From the NCBI GenBank assembly GCA_030142905.1, contig JASJOG010000099.1:1-64000 (forward strand): a stretch of 64,000 nucleotides of DNA, read 5' to 3'. The position numbers were made by a program, and so were the translations under genes. Of the stretch, positions 10,061 to 21,289 are shown piece by piece. Numbering within the stretch: the stretch's first letter is position 1; every line of letters begins with the position of its first letter. The notes under the pieces are model-generated. The model searched no databases, was not told the DNA's origin, and saw only the letters and a list, made by a program, of their open reading frames with translations. The DNA is from Heliopora coerulea (Eukaryota; Cnidaria; Anthozoa; Scleralcyonacea; Helioporidae).

Positions 10061-12993
10061 ACTTGCGACAAGTCTTTCAACGTCTCAAGGAACAAGGAGT
10101 AAAACTAAAGCCGAAGAAATGTACAATGTTTAAAAGAGAAGTAAAATTTCTGGGGAGAATTGTGTCTTCAGAAGGATATAAGCTTGATCCCTCCACGATC
10201 ACTCCAATTCTACACCAATAAGAATCTCCACCTAAGACTGTTAACGAAGTCCGTAAATTAATGGGATTCTTGAACTGCTACCGCAGGTATATCGGAAATT
10301 TCCCACGAATTGCAAAACCGATCAATGATCTAGTTAAGGTTGCAGAAACGAACACATCAGACATCAATGAGAAGAACAGACGTTCCAGGAAACAATCGGC
10401 GAACCACCCAGTTTCATGGGCACGTACTCATCAGTCGGCGTTGGAGAAACTGATCGCATGCCTAGTGAGTGCACCAGTGATGGCCTTTCCGGATCCTAGC
10501 AGTCCATACGTCCTTCATACTGATGCATCTGAAGGTGGATTTGGCGCTGTTCTTTACCAAGAGCAGAATGGCACTCTTCGAGTCATTGGTTATGGATCAC
10601 GTACTTTAACACCGGCGGAGAAAAATTACCACTTACACTCCGGTAAGTTGGAATTCTTGGCGTTGAAGTTGGCGATCTGTGAACACTTCCGTGACTATCT
10701 GTACTACTCTTCAACTTTTGTCGTGTACACGGACAATAATCCGTTAACATATGTCATATCGTCTGCAAAGTTGAATGCAACTGGCCTTCGTTGGATAGGG
10801 GAACTCGCCGACTTTAATTTTACAATCCGCTATCGTCCTGGTAAAATGAACACCGATGCAGACACCTTATCCAGATTACCTGAGTGTATGGGTGAATACA
10901 TGACGTCATGCACTGAGGAGACCTGCCAAAAGGAACTGCAGACAATTATCCAATCAGTACAGGCACAAAATCAAGGAAGGATTAACTGGATCTCCTCCAT
11001 TACCACGGATCGAACCGTAGTGAGCGAAGCTGAACCTCCGCTTCTGGCAAGGAGTCAACAAACGTTTGACAGTGCGGACGTTCGACAAGCTCAAATCGAC
11101 GACAGGATGATTGGTAGCGTGTACTCTTTTGTCAAGAGTGGCAAACGACCGACATCGCTCCAGCAAACACGTGAACCGAGTAATACCCGACTACTTCTCC
11201 ACGAATGGAATAAGTTGTCAATCGACAGAGATGGGGTATTAAGAAGACAAAATGGCCCGTGTGATCAGGTTGTACTTCCTCGAAAATACCACCACACGGT
11301 TCTAAGAGAACTCCACGATAACATGGGTCATCTTGGATCTGACCGAGTCCTCCATCTAGCCAGAGAGCGGTTCTATTGGCCTAGGATGCAGACTGACGTA
11401 GAACATCATGTCAAGAGTATCTGCCACTGTATCAAACAGAAACTACCAAGGTTGAAGACCAGAGCGCCCCTCCAACCCATCATCACCTCCTCACCATTCG
11501 AGCTGGTATCCATCGACTTCGTCCATCTTGAAAAGTCGACTGGAGGGTATGAGTATATCCTCGTGATCGTCGATCACTTCACCCGCTATGCTCAAGCCTA
11601 CCCGACCTGAAATAAGGCAGCAAAAACGGTGGCCAAAAAGCTTTACATCAACTATATTCTTCGCTTTGGTTTCCCAGCAAAGATCCACCATGATCAAGGT
11701 GGAGAATTTGAGAACCAACTCCTCAGCAGGCTGGAAAAGCTTTGTGGCGTTAATCACTGCCATACGACACCATACCACCCGCAGGGAAATGGGCAAGCAG
11801 AGCGGTTCAACAGGACTCTGTTGGATATGCTCCGTACACTCCCAGAGAACGAAAAATCACGGTTGAAAGACTACGTCGACAAAGTTGTCCATGCATACAA
11901 TTGCACGCGCAACGATACAACAGGGTATTCACCATTCTTCTTGTTGTTTGGTCGACATCCTCGCTTACCAATCGACCTGATCTTCCCGACTAAAGACCTA
12001 TTAAACCAGCAAGATTACACACACTACGTAAAACAGTGGAAAAATGCTATACAAGAGGCTTACCACATAGCTGGAGAGAGGGTTAATGCGAGGGGTATTA
12101 AAGCTAAGAAAACCTACGATCGTTGGGTGCGTACCTTTGTCCTTGAGCCTGGGGATCGAGTACTGGTGCGTAATCTCAGTGAAAGAGGTGGTCCGGGAAA
12201 ACTTAGATCGTTTTGGTAAAAGGATGTTCATGTTGTCGTCAAGCGGCGAGCCCCGAACAGCCTGGTCTACGAGGTAAAGCCTGAGAATGGAGGGCGAAAG
12301 ACCAGGGTTTTACACCGAAACCTACTTCTTCCGTGCGACTACTTGCCTGTAGAGACTCCACAACGAGCCATACCAGCCCCAGTCCCACCAGCAAAGCGCA
12401 ACTCACAACAAAGAAAACCCAGCACTTCTGAGCCACAAGATGTCGAAATCTCCAGTGTCGAGGAGCTCCCGGCTGTAATCACGGTTTCCTTACCTGGAAA
12501 CGCGCGTGTTACTTCAACCCCAAGAAATCCAACGACAACCGAGATCGAGGAAGCACCGGACACTCCACCTGAAGCTGAGGCCAATCCAGCAAACGCGAGT
12601 TTGCCAGGAGACAACGATGTACAGCCACAAGAGCATAGAGATCAAGCAGAGGACATGAATATACCGAACTACGATCAAGGCGATGATGGGCAACATAGTA
12701 ACAACCTGAACGAGGATCCCCAGATCGACATTCTCGTCGAACACCCGAGACCACGCCGGACACGGCAAGCACCCGATCGCTTAATCCATTACGGACCAGG
12801 CCAGACAGCTCCAGCCGGGTTTTTTCAAGTTTCAGCGACACCTCCTCCACCTGGATGGCAACGACCACCACCGCCTACCGGACCTTTTCCACAACTACTC
12901 CCGCTACCTCCTTTCCTACCTCCACCATACCTATTACCCAATTACCCGAGTCCACCACACGGACTTCCACTGATGCCGTACCTGATTTACTAA
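10061..12993 (+). pseudogene. pol: RT thumb, RNase H, integrase and proline-rich tail of gypsy element
   Basis: Continues the RT frame after the P insertion: [11 protein letters not shown], then KPKKCTMF and [15 protein letters not shown] at 10219 interrupts it. From 10261: connection domain, RNase H ([34 protein letters not shown]), integrase zinc domain (HDNMGHLG...ICHCIKQ), catalytic core (SIDFVHL, DQGGEF, HPQGNGQAERFNRTL). Stops at 11608 (TGA) and 12217 (TAA, inside the GPY/F-like region) break it further. The last ~200 residues are Pro-rich and end in a PPPP/LPPFLPPP-type tail at 12991. Domain order is that of Ty3/gypsy. Confidence 0.93.
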
Positions 12994-13310
12994 AAACTCT
13001 AACAGTCCATACTTTTAAATTTAAAATAAAAAAACACAATCCAGAACTTTTATTTTTAAATGCAAAATTGTGTCTATAGAGACTAACATATTACTGCAGA
13101 GATTAGGTGTTTATGCCAGTTGCCATCAGCTGCAGCACAATTTTTTTTGGTTACCTGGATAAACATGAAATGATAGTTGGGATCCCAAAGCGTAAAATAG
13201 CACGTAATGGTAATGATAGCTCTGGGGACAAGATATCCTCACGAAAGTACCACGTGGTACCTAATTTGATGTTCTTTCCCACTTAGTGTCACGGGACGAC
13301 ACTCAATTTC

Positions 13311-13320
13311 GAGGGGGAAT
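13311..13320 (+). other. polypurine tract
   Basis: GAGGGGGAAT immediately before the 3' LTR, the expected plus-strand primer site for reverse transcription. Confidence 0.8.
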
Positions 13321-13321
13321 G

Positions 13322-13621
13322 TGTTAGATTGTCACATGTTAGACTGTTATCAGTAAAACTAATGAGTTCCTGAACGTAATCAACCTGAGCCAATAGGATG
13401 AACTGATTAACAGTTTCGAAAAGTGTGAAAACCACGAGGTTAAAAATATGACAAGTAGTGCGCGAGAGAGATGCAAGTAGACTGATCTATGTAGATACGT
13501 AGTCGCGATTAAAGTTTCGATAGCTGAATCTGGAATAAAGTTTTGGAGAATAAACCGTTGTGTTCTTTTCTGGCTACTCCCATAAACTGGCAATCAAGAA
13601 CCTGGGCAACACGAGGTAACA
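13322..13621 (+). repeat. 3' LTR of gypsy-type element
   Basis: 300 bp, same TG...CA ends as 621-920 with four transitions between them (about 98.7% identical). Confidence 0.95.
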
Positions 13622-14773
13622 CAAGCGCAGATTCTGTCGCAAGTATCTGTGATTTCTTTGAAAGGTTAAATTACATGCAATGTAATAATTGCTCATGACA
13701 AAGAGTTAATGGATTACTAAGTAACCAATACTTTTCTTGATGATTGAATGAACTCAACGATATCCTAATCCGCTCAAATTTTTGTGCTACTTGATCTTGT
13801 GTGCCTTATTCTCTCCTGTCATTTTCAAGTCTAAGATAAACGTTTGCGGAATTACTTTCAAACGCTTACTGTAGAACTAGGTTAAATGATTAGAGTTGTA
13901 TTTTCCTAATAGATTATGCATCGATCAAGTTGACAGGAGATGTCACTGCTTACGAATATACACAAATTTACTACATACACTGGCACATGAGCAAATGCAC
14001 ATGGAAAAATATCTGAACCTACGTTTTTACCAACATGTTCACACAAATACGCTTGGGTCTACTCACACTTCTGCTTATTAAAATCAATGTATACTTGTTA
14101 TTTATCCTATGCGTAACGTCACACGTAAGTCTACATTATGAGTTAAACGTGAAACACCCTAGGCAGGCGCCTGGTCTCTCCGCCAAAGCAAATTTATTTG
14201 ATTGATCCCTAGGTTAGTGGCTTTGGCGCAATTATTCGTGGTCACCGCAATCGCTAAACTGTGGCGACAACCTGATGTATTTCAGACAGTACATTTACAT
14301 CAACATTTTCCCATCAAAATCGACATTGAAATTAATGAAAATCAACATCTGCATACACCACTACATCTCTGTTCACATTGTCACTGCTTAAATATTGTTT
14401 AATTTGATTCTGCAGTGATTTTCTGTTTGGCTGTCTTTTCTTATTGCAGGGTACTTGTCCTTGTAATGAGTTAACAATGTAACATGAATTCACTTTTTAA
14501 AGAGACCTTGCAAAAAAATACTATTATTTTGGTTTGAAATAAGGATATGAGAACCATAGTAATATTTATTTTCAGATTTATAACATAAGGAGAACAACTT
14601 ATGATCTTTCTTAGCTAAATCAATAACAAGTACTCATAATATGCACAAAAGATACATGTGTTATGAAAGTGATCTTAAATTACAGTGGTGGTCATATACT
14701 TGCAAAAAATATTAATCCATACATTTTATGAGGAAAAGAGCCATTCATGATTACATTTAAATAACAGCTTAAT
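13622..14773. other. non-coding stretch
   Basis: AT-rich with only short, motif-free ORFs. I see no gene, repeat array or RNA gene. Confidence 0.5.
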
Positions 14774-16343
14774 TCAAGCTTGTTCACTTCATATAAGTTT
14801 TAATCACTACAAATTTGTTTCGTATGGTAAGCGGAGCTTACCACACTCATCAGGTGATTTTTGCGTCTGGTGTTAATGTTCAGGAAACTTGATATTATAT
14901 GCACGGATGACGTCATGTGTCAAATAGGATTATGAATAGTTAATGACTGCATAGCAAGTGTTTTTTTCTATGTCTACATGTTGAAACGAGTTCGTTTCTG
15001 GAACTCAATAAACCTATATTAGAATGGCGTATTATGATGAATTTTTCGTGCAAGCATAAGTTACATCTTTTGGTTTTAGTTGAATAGGCTCTACATTGCT
15101 TAATTATGTTCCATTCGATCGAGTAATTAATCTTAAAGTCCTTTAAGTTACAAATGTATTTACTTAATGGGATACTGTTTTTGTGCCTCGGATTTCTAAA
15201 AGCGTTGGTATGGTATTGGTATCTTGACTTAAATTTGCCTTCTTCTGCGTTGTTCTCTCTCTTGACTGTTGCTCGATACACGACTCTTTCAGTTTGGCAT
15301 TTTCCAACGAGCAGACAGGATTCTTTCTGGCGGCAATTACACTCTCTGGTAGTAGCTGGTTTGCTTTGATTTCTTTGGCGAGTAATGCTTGTTATGCGAT
15401 GCGATGATGCTTGCCATGTTCGGCATGCGGCTGTAGCTCAATTTCAGGGTGCTCCTATTAAATATTTTGTACAGAGGGTGGTTTCTTGGAAGTATTCTTC
15501 AATGATCTGCAAGAATTTATGTCCTATGTTGGCCGAAGCGTTAACGCTGTAGGGCGGGTTGAACCATATGATATGTCTGTTTCTCGACTGCTTTGGTCTT
15601 GGCGGCTGCGGTTTGAAATTAAGTTTGAGGGCGTTTTGGTACGGTGAAACAACTGAGTCAAATGCTTGCTTGTCGGAGGAAATGTTGGACAGTCTTCCGT
15701 TGATAGCTTCTGGTATGCAGCGGAGTATTGATGGTGGGTGGTGGCTGTGGCGGTTGACATATTGTGGGACGTTCCCCGGTTTCGTGAATGGCTTGTAGCT
15801 TCCAAATCTTAGATCTAGCGTGATGTCTAGATAGTTTACATATTTCTTGTTTGCTTCGATGGTTAGCTTCAGATTATCGTCACTGAAGGTCTTGCAAATA
15901 TGCTTCATATAGTTTTCTGCTTCTCTTGGCGTTTTGTTGAATGCTGCTAGTCCGTCGTCTCTGTACAGTCCGATGTTGTTTCCAAGTTCCGGAATTAATT
16001 TCGATAGTAAGTAGAAGTCCACAAGTTTGCATGGCTCTGCGCCGTCAAAGCTGCCCATGGTAACGTCAGATAGCGAGTTTGAGTTAGATGTTTTCTTGCA
16101 ACACGGTATGTTTTCGCTGAAGAGCAGGGATTTATTTGCTTGGATGGTGATAGCATTCTCCTCATCGGTTATTTCGTCATGCTACTCGTTATTTCGACAA
16201 ATGACGTCATCCTTGTATATAATATCAAGTTTCCTGAACATTAACATCAGATGCGAAAATCACCTGATGATTGTGGTAAGCTCCTCTTACCATACGAAAC
16301 AAATTTGTCGTGATTAAGACTTATATGAAGTGACCAAGTTTGT
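14774..16343 (-). mobile_element. Penelope-like element copy A with inverted terminal repeats
   Basis: Arms of about 150 bp (14774-14922 and 16190-16343) are inverted copies and both contain the ACAAATTTGTTTCGTATGG and CATCAGGTGA motifs. Between them lies a 5'-truncated RT/GIY-YIG gene on the minus strand. Inverted LTR-like repeats are a known Penelope arrangement. Confidence 0.82.
14940..16178 (-). pseudogene. Penelope-like RT and GIY-YIG endonuclease (copy A, broken)
   Basis: 16178-15444 encodes TMGSFDGAEPCKLVDF, the RT box GLYRDDGLAAF, then EANKKYVNYLDITLDL and NPPYSVNASANIG, ending in a frame break. 15281-14940 continues with a GIY-YIG C-terminal portion: LSKYICNLKDF, the CNLCLHEKF Cys motif and LVSTCRHRKKH. 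The N-terminal RT motifs and part of the linker are missing. Cannot be active. Confidence 0.82.
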
Positions 16344-16353
16344 CTTGTCTAAC

Positions 16354-16387
<34 letters not shown>
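16354..16387. repeat. (AT)n microsatellite
   Basis: Uninterrupted TA dinucleotides beside the Penelope copy A terminus. Confidence 0.9.
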
Positions 16388-16389
<2 letters not shown>

Positions 16390-16560
16390 TTGACAAATTG
16401 GTGAAGTAAATATCGGGTTCCCACCATCCTCGACTTTTTAAGACCTAACCGGGACCTGTTGCGAAAATGCAACGCCGGCCTTCAGGCTGGGAATCGAACC
16501 CTCGACCCTGCGAATCTAGTGCGATGCTCTGCCAACTGAGCTATGGAGGCCATTGCCGAG
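16390..16560 (-). repeat. tRNA-derived SINE
   Basis: Minus-strand head TAGCTCAGTTGGCAGAGCA (box A) and GGGTTCGATTCCCAGCC (box B), then a body with AACAGGTCCCGGTTAGGTC that recurs at 16690-16740 and 16830-16890. The anticodon stem does not pair well, so it is not a tRNA gene. Confidence 0.8.
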
Positions 16561-16630
16561 AGCATGGCCACGAGTTCATTATTTTTATGAGATGGGCACA
16601 CCGATTTTTTTGGTGAAGAGATTATTTAGA

Positions 16631-16936
16631 AACATTGGCACCTTTCCTTAGAATATTATAAGTTGACAAATTTGAGAAGGAAATATCGGGTGCCAACCAT
16701 CCTCGACTTTTTAAGACCTAACCGGGACCTGTTGCGAACTCGTGAACTCGTGGCCATGAACTCGTGGCCATGCTCTCGTAGCCATGGGTCGCGGGTTCGA
16801 TTCCCAGCCGGAAGGCCGGCGTTGCATTTTCGCAACAGGTCCCGGTTAGGTCTTAAAAAGTCGAGGATAATGGGCACCCGATATTTCCTTCACCAATTTG
16901 TCAACTTATAATATTGTAAGGAAAGGTGCCAATGTT
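16631..16936. repeat. long inverted repeat built from SINE sequence
   Basis: Arms 16631-16737 and 16830-16936 (107 bp each, near-perfect inverse) enclose about 92 bp that include a box B (GGGTTCGATTCCCAGCC). The outer ends read AACATTGGCACC / GGTGCCAATGTT. The arms are the body of the SINE at 16390-16560. It looks like a head-to-head pair or a hairpin MITE. Confidence 0.8.
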
Positions 16937-16945
16937 TATATATAT

Positions 16946-18388
16946 ATAACTTTAATAAAGTTAGAAGGGCGTTTGCTACTCGGAGTTTCACGTGTCTACA
17001 ACACGATCATCAGGCAACTGACAGATCGCTTCTACTATTCATTTACATAATTTGGGTCAAATTGTCTAAAATTAACTGTGATGCTGTAGTGCCCACAATC
17101 AGTTGGCCAGCGAACTATAATGTGTATGTCTGCATGAAGAGAATAGTTCAGATCTTTTGTTCAGCAAGTTTTTCTTGTTTGATTTCAGGATAAGCATTTT
17201 TTCTTCAAGGCAAAGATTGCATCTTCTTGAGCCGTATTTGTGTGAGCTTGCGTGCTTAACGATTGACCATTTTATTTGGTATTCCCGGTTTTCCATCTTC
17301 AGTCGCCAAATGTATTTGGAAAGTTCTGTTTCGTTCGCGTACTGTGTGTTTCGGAAGGACTTCAGGTGGTTGCGGTAACGATGCTTGAAGTCGTTTGCTG
17401 TCATGCCGATGTAACTTTTCGTTGATCCATTATGGGGGGTCTTTACTTCGGCTTTGTAGACAACGCTTTTTGCCAGGCATTTTCCCAAGGTTGGGCATTC
17501 GTTTCTGTGTCTGCAGTTGCACGAATTGTCGCTGTTGCTGTTGATACCGTTCACACGTGTGTTTGTGTTGTTGTTGGAGCTTGCGTTACTAACATTGTCG
17601 TTTGCGTTTGTGTCAGAATTTGGTCTGTCTGTGTCAGTGTTTGTGTTATTCTTATTGGTGCTTTCACCGTGTCTATTTCGAAGAACGCGGTTGTTGTGTC
17701 CACGTATAACGTGTTTAAGGTTTTCCATACAGCTATAGCTTATTTTCACCGTGTTTCTGTTAAAAAGTTTGTGAAGTCTGTTAGTAGCCGGGGAGTGTTT
17801 GTCTATTAGACTAAGGGATTGTCTGCCGATGTTCGATTTAACGTTTTTGGTGTATGGGGGATTGTACCAGATCACGTGTCTGTTTCTACTTCGTCTGTTG
17901 TTGGTTTGGTTTGCCGTGTTACTTCTGTCCGGGTATATGTGTTGGTCATGGGGAGCGTTAGTTGAGGTGTATGTAAGCTGTACGTTAAAGTTGCTTTGTT
18001 TGAGAGCATTCTGGTACAGTGGAGCAGCGGAGTCAAATGTTTCTTGATCGCATGATAGCTTAGATATTCTGTGGTTAATTGAGGCCGGTAGTTGTCTTAT
18101 GATAGATGGAGGATGGTTAGAATGGCGGTGAATGTAAAGTGGGTCGTCGTTCGGTTTTCTGTATGGTTTGTGTTTGCCGTCGTTTAGGTTCAGAGTAACG
18201 TCGAGAAAGTTAACTATTTTTTGGTTCGTGTGCGTCGTGATTTGTAGCCCGAAGTCCTTAAAGATCCGTATAAGGTCCTTTCTCGCCTCGTCCGCCAGGC
18301 GACCCGAGCACGTATTGATGGCCTTGCTGGTGTTGTAGACACGTGAAACTCCAAGTAGCAAACGCCCTTCTAACTTTATTAAAGTTAT
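16946..18388 (-). mobile_element. Penelope-like element copy B
   Basis: Bounded by 59-bp inverted repeats (16946-17004 and 18330-18388; ATAACTTTAATAAAG type ends), which enclose an open RT-C-terminal/GIY-YIG reading frame on the minus strand. Different subfamily from copies A and C. Confidence 0.82.
17099..18361 (-). CDS. Penelope-like RT C-terminus, Cys-rich linker and GIY-YIG domain (copy B)
   Basis: 420-aa open frame. The first ~13 residues derive from the terminal repeat, so the true protein is 5'-truncated and lacks the RT catalytic box. Recognisable parts: KIVNFLDVTLNL and NHPPSII (RT thumb), NPPYTKNVKSNIG, an Asn/Thr-rich low-complexity stretch, CNCRHRNECPTLGKC (zinc-binding linker), YKAEV...KSYIGMTANDFKHR (GIY-YIG core), CNLCLEEK and SSCRHTHY. 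Intact as an endonuclease-like ORF but probably not autonomous. Confidence 0.82.
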   Translation of the reverse strand: MLLGVSRVYNTSKAINTCSGRLADEARKDLIRIFKDFGLQITTHTNQKIVNFLDVTLNLNDGKHKPYRKPNDDPLYIHRHSNHPPSIIRQLPASINHRISKLSCDQETFDSAAPLYQNALKQSNFNVQLTYTSTNAPHDQHIYPDRSNTANQTNNRRSRNRHVIWYNPPYTKNVKSNIGRQSLSLIDKHSPATNRLHKLFNRNTVKISYSCMENLKHVIRGHNNRVLRNRHGESTNKNNTNTDTDRPNSDTNANDNVSNASSNNNTNTRVNGINSNSDNSCNCRHRNECPTLGKCLAKSVVYKAEVKTPHNGSTKSYIGMTANDFKHRYRNHLKSFRNTQYANETELSKYIWRLKMENREYQIKWSIVKHASSHKYGSRRCNLCLEEKMLILKSNKKNLLNKRSELFSSCRHTHYSSLAN

Positions 18389-18473
18389 TTCGCTCTACCT
18401 ACATGGTATCGAGCAATCTCAAACCAATCTTCAACTGTGTTTCTTGTATGATACACTTTTGCTTTTGCTTTAT

Positions 18474-18474
18474 G

Positions 18475-18502
<28 letters not shown>
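18474..18502. repeat. (AT)n microsatellite
   Basis: TA dinucleotide run at the outer edge of Penelope copy C. Confidence 0.9.
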
Positions 18503-18505
<3 letters not shown>

Positions 18506-21049
18506 AGTGAAAGACAAAATTCGAATTATTTAATAGAACTTTTTAATCACGACAAATTTGTTTCGTATGGCAAGCTAAGTTTGCCACACTCGTCAGGTGA
18601 TAATCATGTTTGTAGTGACATTCCAGAGAACTTGGTAACTTAAATGAAATATAGCGTCATAGACTAAATAAGTGTCAGTTTACAATAGTGTTTACAGTAG
18701 AGTTATTGGTTGTTTAATAGGAATATCTTTCTGTGTCTGCATGTAGTTATAAGTTCATTTCTTTTGTTGAGTAAGCTCAATTCCGGGTGGTAAATAATCA
18801 AAAATTTTTTCATGAAGGCAAAGATTACAACCTATTGATTTGTTAGAATAAGCCTTACATTTCCTGAGGATTTTCCATTTGATTGAGTATGGAACATTTG
18901 ATTCTTTTAAAAACCAGATGTATTTGCTAAGTTCTGTTGCGTGTCTCTTGTTCGTATCTTTGCACTCATTCAAAACATCGATTTTAAAACTCAACACGAC
19001 GACTTCCAGAACAAGCTAGCACAGGACGCAAAGAAAATACGATCTGACGACAAACTACTCGTTGCTGCTGACAAGACCACAAACTTCCACCGACTGGACG
19101 CTGCCTCATACAAACAATTACTCAACACCATAACTACAAAATCCTACAAGAAAGCTCCCGACAACGCAAAAAGCAAGATCACATCATCCGAAAAGAAAAT
19201 TGCTCAAAATCTCAACCTCGACAACAGAATCGACGCTCTCACAACTAAAAATTCTTTCATTACGCTAAAAGACCACAAACCCAACTTCAGCAACAAGCCC
19301 ACGTGCAGACTAATAAACCCAGCAAAATCAGAAATCGGAATCATTAGGAAACAAATCCTCCAACGCATCAACTCTAAAATCGCCAATTCTACAAAACTAA
19401 ACTAATGGAAAAATACTGACTCAGTTATTATCTGGTTCAATTAGCTGACAGATAAATCAGACCGCTCTTTTATCAGCTTCGACATAGTTGACTTCTACCC
19501 CTCGATATCTGAAAAACTACTTGTAGATGCCATGACTTTTGCATCAAACTACGACGAAATAACCGAAGACGAGAAAAACATTATTGTCCAGGCAAAGAAA
19601 TCCATTCTCTTCGACGAAAACACAGCATGGTGCAAGAAATCATTGACTTCGCTTTTTGACGTGACGATGGGTTTGTTTGACGGAGCAGAGACGTGAAATT
19701 GTCGGCTCCTTCCTATTGTCAAAACTAACACCGCTATATGACAACAACATCGGACTTTACAGTGACGACGGACTTGCTGCCTTTAACAAATCACCGAAAG
19801 AAATAGAAAATATCAAGAAACACATCTGCAAAACATTTAATGACCAGGGCCTCAAGATCACCATTGAAGCTAACAAAAAATGCGTTAACGAGCTCGACAT
19901 CACACTAGACCTTTGATCCACCACCTACAAACCATTTATGAAACCGGGAAACATACTGCAGTATATAAACAGCCGCAGCAATCATGCTCCTTCCATTCTA
20001 CGTACCATACCTTAATCAATCGACAGAAGACTCTCCAAAATGTCATCAGACAAAAAATCGTTTGATACAGCCATTCTGCCGTATCAGGAAGCCTTACAAA
20101 AAAGCGGATACAATCATACGCTAAAGTTTAATCCTAAACCCGCGAAACCAAAGTGTTCAAGAACCAGACGCGTCATATGGTTTAACGCGCCATACAACTC
20201 CAACGCAGCAACAAATATAGGCCACAAATTTCTAAAAATCATTGACGAATGCTTCCCACCGGATAATCCACTGCACAAAATCCTAAACAGAAACACCCTC
20301 AAACTCAGTTACAGCTGCATGCCAAATTTCCACAACATAATCTCTGCCCACAACAAATCTCTACTCACAAAAGCGCAGCAAACAACCACAACGGACGACA
20401 CCGAAAATCGAGAGTGTAACTGCAGACCGAAAGTTTCCTGTCCTTTGTCTGGAAAATGCCTAGCAGAAAACATAGTTTACCAAGCGACGGTAACCAGAGA
20501 AGACAACAACGAAATTCAAACGTACGTTGGACTCACTGCAGGCAGATTCAAAACCAGGTTCAATAACCACCGCAGTTCATTCAAAGATACGAACAAGAGA
20601 CACGCAACAGAACTTAGCAAATACATCTGGTTTTTAAAAGAATCAAATGTTCCATACTCAATCAAATGGAAAATCCTCAGGAAATGTAAGGCTTATTCTA
20701 ACAAATCAATAGGTTGTAATCTTTGCCTTCATGAAAAAATTTTTGATTATTTACCACCCGGAATTGAGCTTACTCAACAAAAGAAATGAACTTATAACTA
20801 CATGCAGACACAGAAAGATATTCCTATTAAACAACCAATAACTCTACTGTAAACACTATTGTAAACTGACACTTATTTAGTCTATGACGCTATATTTCAT
20901 TTAAGTTACCAAGTTCTCTGGAATGTCACTACAAACATGATTATCACCTGACGAGTGTGGCAAACTTAGCTTGCCATACGAAACAAATTTGTCGTGATTA
21001 AAAAGTTCTATGAATTAATTCGAGTTTTGTCTCTCACTTCTCTTACATT
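18501..21049 (+). mobile_element. Penelope-like element copy C with ~465-bp inverted arms
   Basis: Left arm 18501-18962 is the inverse of right arm 20582-21049; the inner ~420 bp appear identical and the outer ~40 bp diverge. The arms include the last ~65 codons of the GIY-YIG domain plus the 3' UTR, so the left arm is an inverted partial copy of the 3' end. A decayed RT gene lies between on the plus strand. Confidence 0.85.
18963..20789 (+). pseudogene. Penelope-like RT and GIY-YIG gene (copy C, multiply broken)
   Basis: RT N-terminal blocks: LLVAADKTTNF, SFITLKDHKPNFSNKPTCRL and INPAKSEIG (to 19405, stop). Then a shifted frame with [26 protein letters not shown] followed by a stop, and [11 protein letters not shown] at about 19755, where Ser replaces the Arg of the YRDD seen in copy A. 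From 20040 an open 249-aa frame gives the RT end, the CNCRPKVSCPLSGKC linker and GIY-YIG core TYVGLTAGRFKTR ... CNLCLHEKIF. Several stops and frame changes; inactive. Confidence 0.85.
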
Positions 21050-21121
21050 TTGCTCTACTTCAGTATCGAGCACTCTGCCTGTATATGGTTTCACTCTAGA
21101 TATATTTGTCTATATATACTG

Positions 21122-21126
<5 letters not shown>

Positions 21127-21184
<58 letters not shown>

Positions 21185-21190
21185 ATGTAT
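21127..21190. repeat. (TA)n(TG)n microsatellite
   Basis: TA run changing to TG at about 21165, just outside Penelope copy C. Confidence 0.9.
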
Positions 21191-21289
21191 ATGCATATGC
21201 ATATGGATATGTATATGTAAATATACATATAGATATATATACATTTATAAAATTCATTAAAAATTCGTCAGGAAAATAAGAAAGAAAAT

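Larger units (their letters stand above)
621..13621 (+). mobile_element. Ty3/gypsy-type LTR retrotransposon, interrupted by a P-type transposon
   Basis: Two 300-bp TG...CA direct repeats bound gag, protease, RT, RNase H and integrase in the Ty3/gypsy order (integrase last). A primer-binding-site candidate follows the 5' LTR and a G-rich polypurine tract precedes the 3' LTR. After subtracting the nested 5.7-kb insertion (4343-10053) the element is about 7.3 kb. The four LTR differences are all transitions, indicating recent insertion, yet the coding region carries in-frame stops at 1494, 3191, 4108, 10219, 11608 and 12217 plus a frame change near 3905. No clean 5-bp target duplication is seen (GCAAA before, CAAGC after). 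Confidence 0.93.

Noticed and set aside
12339..12871. long minus-strand ORFs over the gypsy tail
   Set aside because: Antisense to the Pro-rich pol C-terminus with no motif of their own.
611..13631. target-site duplication of the gypsy element
   Set aside because: TAAGTGCAAA before and CAAGCGCAGA after agree at 7 of 10 positions but are in the wrong register for a duplication next to the LTRs. No exact 5-bp repeat, so none is claimed.
16480..16560. tRNA gene on the minus strand
   Set aside because: Good boxes A and B, but the anticodon stem is unpaired and the sequence continues into a repeated body found at 16690 and 16830. It is a SINE.
17432..17809. 125-aa plus-strand ORF with membrane-like composition
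   Set aside because: Antisense shadow of the Asn/Thr-rich linker of Penelope copy B.
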